Positions 1 through 8,401 of a DNA stretch of 64,000 nt are shown in pieces. The notes under the pieces are model-generated. The model worked only from the letters and a program-made list of their open reading frames with translations. It was not told the origin of the DNA and did no database searches. Location: contig JBLIEU010000003.1 of assembly GCA_047633195.1 (NCBI GenBank), positions 89,873 through 153,872 on the forward strand, read 5' to 3'. The first letter of the stretch is position 1, and every line of letters starts with the position of its first letter. This DNA is from JAKVAV01 sp047633195 (GTDB lineage Bacteria; Bacteroidota; Bacteroidia; Flavobacteriales_D; Cryomorphaceae). A program made the position numbers and the translations under genes.

Positions 1-28
1 CCACCTCTATTCAGGGGTGGCTTTTTTT
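1..28 (+). terminator. Possible rho-independent terminator of a gene left of the window
   Basis: CCACC pairs with GGTGG around a short loop and a run of seven T follows, the form of an intrinsic terminator read on the + strand. It would end a convergent gene outside the window. The stop codon of the minus-strand gene (7-9) lies inside the hairpin, so the tail of that gene and the terminator overlap. Confidence 0.5.
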
Positions 29-2100
29 ATGCCTCGCTGCAGGGAGTTTATCGATAAGTGCAGATTGTCGATGTAGACATTATCGCCTTCTGGATTCCAG
101 ATGTAAATAAGTAGTTTGGAGTCCACATCTTCAATTATAGGCAGTCTAAGTTCCGTCTTCACAGTATTCCATGCTCCGAAAATGAATCCCTTCAGCACTA
201 ACTGTTTGTCATCTCTGAATAATACTTCTCCATTTTTCTCGATAGAAACAACAATTCGAGCCGTTGTTTTGACTTCGGCATAGGCATCCAGATCAACGAG
301 TGCGAAAACTTGCTTTTCACCCGAAGCAGAAATGGAGTCGAAAGGAATTCGAAGGGTGCCAGAATATTCTCTGAGGGCATAAGCTGACCTCCCTGCTCTT
401 TCGATGAAATTTGCTTTAGCGAACTCCAATTCTGAATTGGTATCCTCAAAATCCTCATCGATAAATACCACAATAGCACCTTGATTTCGGGGAGAAACAA
501 TCTCAGTCATTCGATAGAGCTCCATCTCTGTTTCTGCATCGTGCGCAATGAGTTTTCCCACCTCAGTCGGATAGCGAGCGCTATAAGGCAAATCGTCATA
601 GCTCAATCCAGAAAGTTGGAGGGTATAAGGATTGAACAGAAGAAAACTTTGTTCTGAGATTGCATTGGTTTTCTCCAAATCAGAATAGCGCTGCACCTTG
701 ATAGTTGTGGTGTCAAAACCGAGGTAATACCGCGTTAGCCTTTCTTGAACAGGGCTGGTGTAGACGGTTGACCCACTTTCGAGTTTCTCCAATTGCTCGA
801 TTGTCCACGCTGTTTGTTCGGGGTATTTCACCTGATCCGAATACGAAAACATCTCCCAGGGAATAATGAGCATGATTCCAAAAACCATAACAGGGAATAT
901 AAAACTCGCCTTCTTGGCTGCAATGGGAATCGCTCCAATAAGCAGCACAATGAGCAATGGTAACCAGAGCTTTTCAAATCCTTTCAGATCAATTTGGTAA
1001 GCGATCAATGCGAAAACGAGTCCAATCAACGGGAGGACAATTCTATTCTGACCTTTAGAAATAAATCGAATGAAAACCAGCGCCGCAGACAAAGCCAGAA
1101 TGGGCGTTAGAAAAAGATAGTGCCGCACATCCAGGCACATCGGATTGTACGAAGTAGGGGATATGGTCATGAAATTGGCCGATAGCAAAAAGACCAAGCC
1201 TGTTAATAGCGAGTAGGTTAGAAGGGAGGGTTTAACATCAATCAGTTTGAATTTTTTTCCAATCAAACCAGCCAGTAGAAAAACCATTCCAGGTAGAAGT
1301 CCATCTCTAATTCCCATCTCCCAGAAACCGTTGGCTACACGTTCGAAAAGGAAGCTGGTTGGCAGTTCTGAGTAACTGCAGGCGTTTAAATACGCATTGC
1401 CAGCAATGGCTGAAAATCGACTGGAAATCGATCCAGTCATCCACCAAGTCACAAAGAAGTATACACCAAGAAGAAGCACTCCCGAGCCAATGGCAGCCAC
1501 CCAAAAGGACTTTTCTCTTTTCTGAAAAAGATCGATTAGCAAAATGACAATTACCCACGGTAGCGCGAGTACTATTGTTCCTTTTGCCAAAAATCCTAGA
1601 AGCAGCGAGAGGGAAAAAGCGAAGGCGAATCCTCTTGTGTATTTTTTGGATTTTGTAATGGAAAACCAATAAGCAGCAACGGCCGCGAACACGAAAAATG
1701 CCACGGCCATATCGGGCATAAGTTTATCGGTATAGAACAGAAACCATTGAGGGAGCACAGCTAGTGATAGTCCTATTGCCAATGCGATTGGACCTTTTTG
1801 CCACAGTAAAGCAGCAAGGAGAATGGCGATGAGAAAACTAAACAGTAAAGCGGGAAGAGCTGCTCCCGTATCGTTTACTCCTACCAAGGCAAATGCCACT
1901 GCGGTGGGAGCCGTAATGGATAATCTATGTGCGAAGTGGTTGGAGAAATCAGGCTCGCCATCCAAAAGATCTACGGCGGCTTTGGCATACTCCATATCGT
2001 CGTAACCGTAATGACCGGTATAGACCAAATTGTGGTAGAGCATGATCACAAGCAGGTGGACGACCAATACGATCCAATTTCCCGCTTTCTTACCATTCAT
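7..2100 (-). CDS. Polytopic membrane glycosyltransferase-like protein (GT39/ArnT-like)
   Basis: A 697-aa protein. Residues 10-420 hold about ten to twelve hydrophobic helices; residues 430-690 form a soluble domain expected outside the cytoplasmic membrane. The first loop carries YGYDDMEYAKAA, resembling the acidic DD-x-E motif that GT39/ArnT/PMT enzymes use to bind a polyprenyl-phosphate sugar donor, and a later loop has DKLMPDM. This supports a lipid-linked sugar transferase of the envelope; the acceptor cannot be predicted. It appears monocistronic, with its ATG at 2098-2100. The C-terminal region looks like a beta-sandwich (about residues 570-690), possibly carbohydrate binding (inference). 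The family is diverse, so the specific function is uncertain. Confidence 0.7.
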   Translation of the reverse strand: MNGKKAGNWIVLVVHLLVIMLYHNLVYTGHYGYDDMEYAKAAVDLLDGEPDFSNHFAHRLSITAPTAVAFALVGVNDTGAALPALLFSFLIAILLAALLWQKGPIALAIGLSLAVLPQWFLFYTDKLMPDMAVAFFVFAAVAAYWFSITKSKKYTRGFAFAFSLSLLLGFLAKGTIVLALPWVIVILLIDLFQKREKSFWVAAIGSGVLLLGVYFFVTWWMTGSISSRFSAIAGNAYLNACSYSELPTSFLFERVANGFWEMGIRDGLLPGMVFLLAGLIGKKFKLIDVKPSLLTYSLLTGLVFLLSANFMTISPTSYNPMCLDVRHYLFLTPILALSAALVFIRFISKGQNRIVLPLIGLVFALIAYQIDLKGFEKLWLPLLIVLLIGAIPIAAKKASFIFPVMVFGIMLIIPWEMFSYSDQVKYPEQTAWTIEQLEKLESGSTVYTSPVQERLTRYYLGFDTTTIKVQRYSDLEKTNAISEQSFLLFNPYTLQLSGLSYDDLPYSARYPTEVGKLIAHDAETEMELYRMTEIVSPRNQGAIVVFIDEDFEDTNSELEFAKANFIERAGRSAYALREYSGTLRIPFDSISASGEKQVFALVDLDAYAEVKTTARIVVSIEKNGEVLFRDDKQLVLKGFIFGAWNTVKTELRLPIIEDVDSKLLIYIWNPEGDNVYIDNLHLSINSLQRGIKKATPE

Positions 2101-2154
2101 GCCCCGAAAGTATAGATTCGGTTCAGATTACAGCAATTTAAGTTTCGGAAAACT

Positions 2155-2556
2155 TTAGTTCGTTTTGGCAGCAAGCCAAGCCATAGGAATATAAGCCAAG
2201 ATCAAGTCGACTGCAATAAACCATGTAGGAGCTGGAATTAAGTATGACGCTGCTATTCCTCCGATTAGAAAGAATGCTCCAATTCCATATGCCAAGTTAG
2301 CTTTATGAGTGGCAGCGACCTTCACAGTGACAAGAGCGCCAACTAAAGTGCCCAAGGCGTGAGCTAAGAATGTCATCAAGAAGTTACCCAAAGAGAACTC
2401 GTTAATGTGTTCTGCAAAGCTTTTCACATCATTCGGATCTAGCCCTTCTGGATGTGGGAAGATCATTGGACCAATGGCTACAATTGCCCCATTAAGCATT
2501 CCTCCAATGATTGCGCCCAAGACAAAGGCTAAAATATTTCGCAGGATAGGATTCAT
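2155..2556 (-). CDS. Small four-helix membrane protein, unknown function
   Basis: A 133-aa protein with hydrophobic helices at about residues 5-28, 55-80, 88-108 and 112-130. The first helix is glycine-rich (VLGAIIGGMLNG), and the segment between helices 1 and 2 is acidic (DPNDVKSFAEHINE). It resembles small uncharacterised inner-membrane proteins common in Bacteroidota and Proteobacteria. The start ATG lies 45 bases after the last in-frame stop. No catalytic motif is seen. It shares orientation with its left neighbour but is separated from it by 55 bases. Confidence 0.6.
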   Translation of the reverse strand: MNPILRNILAFVLGAIIGGMLNGAIVAIGPMIFPHPEGLDPNDVKSFAEHINEFSLGNFLMTFLAHALGTLVGALVTVKVAATHKANLAYGIGAFFLIGGIAASYLIPAPTWFIAVDLILAYIPMAWLAAKTN

Positions 2557-2603
2557 GATAGATGAGTTTGGTTTGGAATAAATGTAAATAAAATTTCAAG
2601 GAA

Positions 2604-3080
2604 CTAAGGCACAATGGTTAACTCGCCTTCGCCAGAGTCCTCGATCAGATTAATCACATCAGTATTTCCTGAAAGGAAAATGTCACCGCGGTTAAAAATA
2701 GAGTAGCTGAGTTCGTCGAGCACTTTAACTTTACAAATGGCTCCTGAGCGATTTACTACCAGCGATCTATTCGCGGTAAGCGCCGAAGCATCAACCTCCA
2801 TCAGGGCATCATTCCAAATGTTCAGTTGGTCTGCCCTTCCCGAAGAGGTCATCGCGCCTCCACACGGGAAGAGGTTGTAATATCCGAATACGGTGCAATT
2901 CAACTTGAGGTCCGCGATATTCAATTTGCTCGATACAATTAGGAGAAGATCATCAGACCTAAGGGTGTCAATGGTGGAGATCAGGCAACTCTCATTCGCT
3001 CTGATTTGAGAGAGTGAATCGCAATAAATATCCAGTTCTACTTTGTATGACTCTGGTCTCAGCCAAGCCCGTTGCCATCT
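2604..3080 (-). pseudogene. Decayed DUF2807 (head GIN domain) protein, N-terminal part missing
   Basis: The frame is open from an in-frame TAA (3081-3083) down to the stop at 2604, 158 codons, but contains no ATG; the only conventional initiator is a TTG at 2922-2924. The translation has the alternating beta pattern of the Bacteroidota DUF2807/GIN adhesin head: YKVELDIYCD, then TIDTLRSDDLLLIV, then LNIWNDALMEVDASAL and a final FNRGDIFLSGN. The DUF2807-like homology continues upstream of the TTG, while the signal peptide and first strands are absent. This suggests a truncated remnant rather than a short gene. The family is normally exported. An alternative is a rare start codon with a genuinely short product. 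Confidence 0.55.
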
Positions 3081-3415
3081 TTAGTCAATGAAAGGTCTGA
3101 AGTGGGTTTTTCTTGAATTTCTGCTTGTTGTGAAGGGTGCCTTGATGGCATTCGCGCTGAACTCTTGCAGATGGCTAAAAAGGATCAGAAGAAAGAGGAG
3201 GCTTAAATGACTCAGATTTTACAGGATATCGACACGTCCATTGAGCTGAATGAAAATGCGATTTAGCTTCAGACGACCTTCACTTATTCTACTTCAGAGT
3301 TGCCCAAGGCTGCGTACTTGATGGAATTCCCATCTGATTCTATTTTGAATCTCCACGTTCTGATAAGCATGAGTTTTAGCCCTGAGGTTTAATTCAAAGC
3401 TCTCTTTTGTCACTA

Positions 3416-3667
3416 ATGAATTCGGTAGACCTCGAATTAATTACATCTGACAGTGTGAGAATAAGGCTTACCGTCCTTTCAGGGGAATTCAACGATTGCG
3501 AGAATATGCGAAAGACGCTCAGTTCGCAGATGATGTTTCCCGCATTTAAGGAATTGTCTGCTACATTATCTCCTCTTCATATAAGCTTCATTCTCTTAAC
3601 TAAGGAAGAAATTGAAGCCATCAAGGATGGATTCTCTTTTTCCAATTCCCGAAATGGGTCATTTTAA
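3416..3667 (+). CDS. Hypothetical 83-aa protein, doubtful
   Basis: The frame opens at ATG 3416, with a possible earlier TTG at 3407. The product alternates short beta-like segments (VDLELITSDSVRIRLTVLSG) with a helix (KEEIEAIKDGF). I recognise no family. There is no convincing promoter or ribosome-binding site, and the frame lies inside a decayed-looking interval, so it may be a fragment of an older gene. Confidence 0.25.
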   Translation: MNSVDLELITSDSVRIRLTVLSGEFNDCENMRKTLSSQMMFPAFKELSATLSPLHISFILLTKEEIEAIKDGFSFSNSRNGSF

Positions 3668-3850
3668 AATACCTGAGCAATCTGATCGGCGAGAGAAATC
3701 GACGAATGACCTTGTGAAAGAACAGTTGACGTTCATGTACTTCGGTCGTGTAAACTTGTCGAGGGCGCATAATTGGTACATAGATATCAAACGGAATCGA
3801 AGTCAAAGCTTGAGCTACACATAAACAAATAGTTAATCAATAATTTGGAT

Positions 3851-3858
3851 TATCTTTG
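3851..3858 (+). promoter_or_regulatory. Bacteroidota -7 promoter box of the DEAD-box helicase gene, with long leader
   Basis: TATCTTTG fits the Bacteroidota -7 consensus TAnnTTTG. Transcription starting just after it gives a leader of about 80 bases before the ATG at 3942. Within the leader GCGGG (3873-3877) can pair with CCCGC (3915-3919), enclosing an AU-rich loop. Structured long leaders are common on cold-induced RNA helicase mRNAs; cold regulation here is inference. Confidence 0.55.
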
Positions 3859-3941
3859 CGGCCTGATTAATAGCGGGTGTACATACATAATTATTTTATA
3901 TTTCCTCAGCCAATCCCGCAGGGACACTTCACAACACTTTC

Positions 3942-5909
3942 ATGGAAAATTTTTTAGAGTCGGGCTTGAAGCCTGAAATATTGCGGGCAATTGACGAAAT
4001 GGGTTTTACAACGCCTACACCCGTCCAGGTAGAAACTTTGGCTTTACTTGAGGAAGATGCAAGCGATTTGGTCGCATTGGCACAAACGGGCACAGGTAAA
4101 ACTGCGGCTTTCGGTTTGCCTTTGGTGCACTACGTGAATACATCATCCAAGCACACACAGGCGTTAATTCTTTGTCCTACACGCGAGCTGTGCTTGCAAA
4201 TTACCAAAGACATACAAGATTACGCCAAGTACGTTGACAATCTCTTTATCACTCCTGTATACGGCGGTGCACCTGTTAGCACCCAAGCGAGATTTCTGAA
4301 CAAGGGAACACAAATCGTTGTGGGAACTCCTGGTCGTGTGGTTGATATGATCAAAAGAGGTATTCTCAAATTGGAAAACATCAATTGGTTCGTACTCGAT
4401 GAGGCCGACGAGATGTTGAACATGGGTTTCAAAGATGATTTGGAAACCATCTTCCAGCAAACACCAGATCAGAAATCTACCTGGTTGTTTTCTGCTACTA
4501 TGCCTCCAAGAGTGGAGAGTATTGCCAGAAAATACATGGGAGTTGCCAAGCGCATTAGCATTGGCAAGCGAAACGAAGGAGCCAAGAACGTTTCTCACGA
4601 GTACTACATGGTGAGGGCTTCCGATCGCTACGAAGCATTGAAGCGATTGGCCGATGCACATCCCGAGTTTTATGGTGTTGTGTTCTGTCGTACCCGTCGC
4701 GAAACAAATGAATTGGCTAGCAAGCTGAGTCGACATGGTTATCCAGCACAAGCGCTCAACGGCGACCTTTCTCAGGCGCAACGAGATTCAGTAATGCAGA
4801 ACTTCCGTTCAAGGAGTTTGCGCATGCTGGTAGCTACTGACGTAGCTGCCCGTGGAATCGATGTCGATGACCTGACTCACGTAATCAACTATACTTTACC
4901 CGATGATCCTGAAGTTTATGTTCACCGAAGTGGTAGAACTGGACGTGCAGGAAAAAGCGGTATTTGTCTTTCCATTCTTCACAGTCGCGAGAACCGCAGA
5001 CTGAAAGAGATCGAGAAAATGGTAGGCAAGAAATTCGAGCTCAAGAAGGTTCCGACGATGGATGAAATCGTTCGAGGAAGAGTTTTGGGTATTGGAGAAG
5101 ATGTTCACTACGCCAACACGGAGCACAAACATTTTGAAAATCTGAATGCAGAAATGACTGTGCTTTTGGCCGAATTAGACCGCGAGCAGCTCATCTCTCA
5201 GCTTACCCGTTATGCCTTGAAATCTATCGAGGTAGAGACGGAGAAAGGTGGCGACATAAACGCTTCACCTTCCGGAGGAAGCGACCGCGACGACCGCGGT
5301 GGGCGCAGAGACCGAACGGGAAGACGAGACCGCAATGACCGTGGAGATCGCAATGATCGCGGAGATCGTGGTGATCGCTACGAACGCAACGATCGTGGAA
5401 GTCGCGAAAGCTACCGTGACCGACCAGACCGCGACCGTTCTGACCGTGATCGCTCTGATCGCTCTGACCGCAGCGAGCGCGGAGGAGGTGGCGGCAAAAC
5501 CGAATCAGGTTTTACAACCTTGGAAATCAATGTTGGATCGAGCCAAGAGCTAAAGCCCAATCGATTGATGGGTGTCATCAACGAAGTAATGGGCAACGAT
5601 AAAGTGAACTTTGGTCGGATCGAGATTGATCGCGAACGAAGCACCGTAGACGTTGAAGAAAAATATGCTTCTGATGTGGCGATGTCACTGAGCGGAATGA
5701 ACTTCAGCGGACGCCAAGTAGATGTGATTATCACCGATACGCACGTTAAAAAGTCTTACGACGATAAGCCATCATATGGCGACAAGAAAAGCTTTGGCTC
5801 TGGCGAAGGTGGAAAATTCAAAGGAAAGAAGAAAGGAAGCGGTTACCCGAAAAAGGGTAGTGGCTATCCTAAGAAAGGTGGCGGATACCCGAAGAAAGGG
5901 AGAAGCTAG
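3942..5909 (+). CDS. deaD: DEAD-box ATP-dependent RNA helicase (DeaD/CsdA type) with DbpA-type RNA-binding domain and basic tail
   Basis: A 655-aa helicase that unwinds RNA using ATP, probably in ribosome assembly and mRNA turnover. Visible motifs: Q motif GFTTPTPVQ (21-29), P-loop AQTGTGKT (47-54), PTREL (79-83), TPGR (129-132), DEAD (153-156), SAT (184-186), ARGID and HRSGRTGRAG in the second RecA lobe. After about residue 440 comes an Arg/Asp-rich low-complexity linker with RDR and DRGD repeats. A DbpA-type RNA-binding domain (about 525-600) follows, then a Lys/Gly tail with three GYPKKG repeats. The core is complete. The tail probably binds RNA nonspecifically and may drive phase separation (inference). 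It is monocistronic, with its own promoter and a strong terminator. Confidence 0.95.
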   Translation: MENFLESGLKPEILRAIDEMGFTTPTPVQVETLALLEEDASDLVALAQTGTGKTAAFGLPLVHYVNTSSKHTQALILCPTRELCLQITKDIQDYAKYVDNLFITPVYGGAPVSTQARFLNKGTQIVVGTPGRVVDMIKRGILKLENINWFVLDEADEMLNMGFKDDLETIFQQTPDQKSTWLFSATMPPRVESIARKYMGVAKRISIGKRNEGAKNVSHEYYMVRASDRYEALKRLADAHPEFYGVVFCRTRRETNELASKLSRHGYPAQALNGDLSQAQRDSVMQNFRSRSLRMLVATDVAARGIDVDDLTHVINYTLPDDPEVYVHRSGRTGRAGKSGICLSILHSRENRRLKEIEKMVGKKFELKKVPTMDEIVRGRVLGIGEDVHYANTEHKHFENLNAEMTVLLAELDREQLISQLTRYALKSIEVETEKGGDINASPSGGSDRDDRGGRRDRTGRRDRNDRGDRNDRGDRGDRYERNDRGSRESYRDRPDRDRSDRDRSDRSDRSERGGGGGKTESGFTTLEINVGSSQELKPNRLMGVINEVMGNDKVNFGRIEIDRERSTVDVEEKYASDVAMSLSGMNFSGRQVDVIITDTHVKKSYDDKPSYGDKKSFGSGEGGKFKGKKKGSGYPKKGSGYPKKGGGYPKKGRS

Positions 5910-5937
5910 TTTTTCGTTCTTTAACGATAGTTTATTT

Positions 5938-5966
5938 AAACCGCCAAACTTGTTTGGCGGTTTTTG
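5938..5966 (+). terminator. Strong intrinsic terminator of the helicase gene
   Basis: AAACCGCCAAAC (5938-5949) pairs perfectly with GTTTGGCGGTTT (5952-5963) around a two-base loop, followed by more T. The 12-bp stem lies 28 bases after the helicase stop codon. Confidence 0.9.
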
Positions 5967-6027
5967 CTTTTGGGATTGTTTTTCTGAGAAGATATATTTA
6001 TTAGTTTAGGCCCATAAAGCCAAATAG

Positions 6028-6099
6028 ATGAATCAATTCCCTACGGAAGAGCAACCACTAGATGTAACTGAAACTAGAACGGTAAACGAATCACGATGA
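6028..6099 (+). CDS. 23-aa leader frame overlapping the DUF3667 start
   Basis: ATG 6028 opens a 23-codon frame whose TGA (6097-6099) overlaps the ATG (6096-6098) of the next gene as ATGA, the arrangement used for translational coupling. Many DUF3667 proteins carry a longer N-terminus than the one that follows. The short frame may therefore be either a coupling leader or the displaced start of the same gene after a frameshift. Confidence 0.35.
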   Translation: MNQFPTEEQPLDVTETRTVNESR

Positions 6100-6779
6100 G
6101 ACAAGTGTTGCGATCTGCAGTAGAAGCATTCGATTTAGATCGCGGTGGAATTTATACTATGAAGCAGCTCTTTGTAAACCCTGGTGCTGCTGTCCAAGTC
6201 TATTTGGGCGCCAATCGCTTTCACTACGTTCCTCCTTTTCGAATACTGATTGTTACTACGGCTTTGGCCTTATTTCTCATTGGGTTAGCCGATTTCACAC
6301 AACAGGCAAACGTTGATTTTTCGATGGGTTATGCAAATTCTGTTGAAGAACATGGCGGCAGCCCAGAAGATGCTACAGAATACATATTGCGCATACTCGG
6401 TGAAATACAAGGTTATTTCAATTTTATTCTTTGGACATTCATTCCTTTTGCCGCATTGTTCACATGGCTCATCAACTTAAATCGAAAATTTAATTTTGCT
6501 GAACATATCGTATTTCATACTTACATGTTTTGCATAAGCAACTTGTTGAGTTTTATTTTCCCACTCGATCACATTATTCCTGGATGGCTTATTTTAGTTG
6601 TGATTTACCTATTTATGTTTTTCTATTACGTCTACGGTTACAAGGAATTCCTTAATAAATCATGGCTTCGATCACTATTTGAAATCGTTTTAATTCTTGT
6701 TTTTAGTTCAGTGATGTGGTCTGCCTTATTAGCCATTTCTTTAGGTTTTTTAATTGCTAGTGACATGAATGCATTATGA
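6096..6779 (+). CDS. DUF3667 family membrane protein
   Basis: A 227-aa protein. The N-terminal third has the DUF3667 signature: an FDLDRGGIYTMKQLFVNPG segment followed by a YLGANRFHYVPPFR block leading into the first membrane helix. Five hydrophobic helices follow (about 47-65, 108-125, 142-160, 164-184, 195-220). The zinc-ribbon-like Cys pairs at the front of many family members are absent, consistent with a shortened N-terminus or a 5' frameshift (see the 6028-6099 entry). The family is frequent in Bacteroidota and its function is not established. The gene follows the helicase terminator and is probably transcribed separately. Confidence 0.8.
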   Translation: MRQVLRSAVEAFDLDRGGIYTMKQLFVNPGAAVQVYLGANRFHYVPPFRILIVTTALALFLIGLADFTQQANVDFSMGYANSVEEHGGSPEDATEYILRILGEIQGYFNFILWTFIPFAALFTWLINLNRKFNFAEHIVFHTYMFCISNLLSFIFPLDHIIPGWLILVVIYLFMFFYYVYGYKEFLNKSWLRSLFEIVLILVFSSVMWSALLAISLGFLIASDMNAL

Positions 6780-6941
6780 GAAAGCAAGGCCCTAATTGTC
6801 TTTAATCGTTGGATGCAGCCGCTTCGATATTAAGCTTATTTATGGAGACCCATTTTTTTGATGTGCTTCTAAGATTGATTCTTCGAGTTTAATTTACAGA
6901 TGCTTTTATTACGCTAACTTCGAAAATAAAATTAGAATAAA

Positions 6942-7379
6942 ATGAAAAAGATATTATTTATTTCTGCAATTTTTCTCCTGATCACATCTTGCAGCGAGAC
7001 CACAAAAGAGGCTAAAGAAGAAATTGAAGAGACTAAAGTCGAAAAGATGGATGCTCCCGAAGTGCAGCTCAATGAAGGGCAACTTTGGGAAGCTAATATG
7101 GCAACCATAGAAGGAATCAAAAACTTAAGCGTTATGGCGGAGTCATTTGATTCATCTTCTGAAAACTATGAAACGTTGCAGTCGAATCTGAGAGATGAAT
7201 TCGGCCTTATTTTTAAGAATTGCACTATGAAGGGAGAGGCACATGAGCAATTGCACAATTACTTGCTTCCGCTGATGGAACTATTTGGAGAGCTCACCGA
7301 AGAGGCTAGTGAAAAAACTCTAGGAAAAATCAAGGAGCACTTGGCGCGTTTTGACTCTTACTTTGTCATGGATGCTTAA
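6942..7379 (+). CDS. Small lipoprotein with acidic helical N-terminal region
   Basis: A 145-aa protein beginning with a lipoprotein signal, hydrophobic core then LLITSC, with the acylated Cys at about residue 17. The next 30 residues are Glu/Lys-rich and predicted helical, followed by a helical domain with one further Cys (in NCTMKGEAHEQLH). Only the lipobox is diagnostic. A TAACTTCG box at 6915-6922 fits a -7 element. Its stop codon overlaps by four bases the stop of the convergent solute-binding gene. Function unknown. Confidence 0.75.
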   Translation: MKKILFISAIFLLITSCSETTKEAKEEIEETKVEKMDAPEVQLNEGQLWEANMATIEGIKNLSVMAESFDSSSENYETLQSNLRDEFGLIFKNCTMKGEAHEQLHNYLLPLMELFGELTEEASEKTLGKIKEHLARFDSYFVMDA

Positions 7380-8326
7380 AGCCCGAAGCTCAAAAAGGTC
7401 ACATCTCGCACGTCCTGACTATTGATTCCCGTTCGCTTCACGTTGTCGGGCAGATCTTCCCAATTTAAAAGTTTTCCGTTGTAGTAGATATTGGATGAAT
7501 CGCCTTTATCTCCGTTAAGAGAGTATGGGTTATCCATTATTCTTCCTGCATTGCTGCCAGGGATCATCTCCAACAAGCCGTCGCCATCAACGTCGACTTG
7601 AATCCAACTGAGTTTGAGAATGCGGTGGTAAGTTCCATCTGCTTGCATTTGCGAAATGGATTCATTGAAGCTACTCATCAATTTATCGGCACCTGCGATG
7701 TCTTTTTGAATCGCAAAGTAGAGTGCTTTGACTACCAGCGGTGACGTTCCTATCTCCAAGTGTCTATTCGCATCTTCCGCTTGGTATGATCGCAAGTATG
7801 CTACCAAGAGTCCATCGACCAAAATGTAGTCGACTTTCTTTTCGAGCAAAAGCAAAACATTGGCTTGATCATTTTTTCCTTCAGCGAATTGCACGCCCTC
7901 AGCGTTATCTATTTCTTCACCGTAGGCATAACCCTCTACTATGCCTACCGTTTTTCCTTTGAGGTCGCTGATGCTCGTAGCACTCACATCGGCTCCTTTC
8001 AACCCTACTAGGACGAGCTGGTTGTGCAAAATCGGATTTGAGTAGAGCAGGAACTTTTCTCTCTCGGTAGTTTTCCAAATGGCAGGGCTGCCTTGGAAAC
8101 TGCCTGCCTCAAGACCTTTGATCACTATATCGAAATCGAGGACTCTTTCTTTTACCGCAATCGAATTTCTGTTCAGTGCCGTTTTGACAATTTCAGTGGC
8201 AACAGCAGTTTCACTAGGAACATTGGTGAAGGGAGGCCAAACATCATATGCCAGACCTATCTGGGTGGTTTGGCTGAAGCCAAAAGCTGAGGCAGCAAGA
8301 GCCAAGACTAGGGCATAAATTTTCAT
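7376..8326 (-). CDS. Periplasmic solute-binding protein, family 3-like
   Basis: A 316-aa protein with a Sec signal peptide (residues 1-18, ending AFGFSQ) and a bacterial extracellular solute-binding family 3 fold: start of lobe 1 at IGLAYDVWPPFTN, hinge region SDLKGKTVGIVEGYAYGEEI, and a closing ALYFAIQKDIAGADKLMSSFNESI helix. Family members bind amino acids or act as sensor domains. No permease or ATPase gene is adjacent, so it may be an orphan receptor. The last 70 residues (from VDVDGDGLLEMIPG) go beyond the usual domain and include a DVDGDG loop resembling a calcium-binding dockerin or FG-GAP loop; the role of this tail is unknown. Confidence 0.75.
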   Translation of the reverse strand: MKIYALVLALAASAFGFSQTTQIGLAYDVWPPFTNVPSETAVATEIVKTALNRNSIAVKERVLDFDIVIKGLEAGSFQGSPAIWKTTEREKFLLYSNPILHNQLVLVGLKGADVSATSISDLKGKTVGIVEGYAYGEEIDNAEGVQFAEGKNDQANVLLLLEKKVDYILVDGLLVAYLRSYQAEDANRHLEIGTSPLVVKALYFAIQKDIAGADKLMSSFNESISQMQADGTYHRILKLSWIQVDVDGDGLLEMIPGSNAGRIMDNPYSLNGDKGDSSNIYYNGKLLNWEDLPDNVKRTGINSQDVRDVTFLSFGL

Positions 8327-8401
8327 AGAAAGTAATTTTCGAGAAAGATAAGCAACTGCCCAAAGGCTAGCTCATGATTGAGTACCACAAAGAAGAAGAG
8401 A

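Larger units (their letters stand above)
3084..3941. other. Gene-poor interval with small unconvincing frames and the helicase promoter
   Basis: No secure gene is seen. A + frame at 3088-3210 would encode 40 aa with a hydrophobic start and an Arg/Lys-rich end; its TGA overlaps the ATG of a 19-codon frame. A third frame at 3416-3667 could encode 83 aa of unknown type. They are short, lack good initiation signals and match no family I recognise. Together with the broken DUF2807 gene next door, this looks like a decaying locus. The last 100 bases hold the promoter and leader of the DEAD-box gene. Confidence 0.4.

Noticed and set aside
4164..4781. Long minus-strand frame of 205 codons inside the helicase gene
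   Set aside because: It is the antisense shadow of the strongly conserved DEAD-box core and shows no family features.
5411..5734. Minus-strand frame rich in Arg/Ser repeats
   Set aside because: It mirrors the RDR/DRGD repeats of the helicase tail; no start signals.
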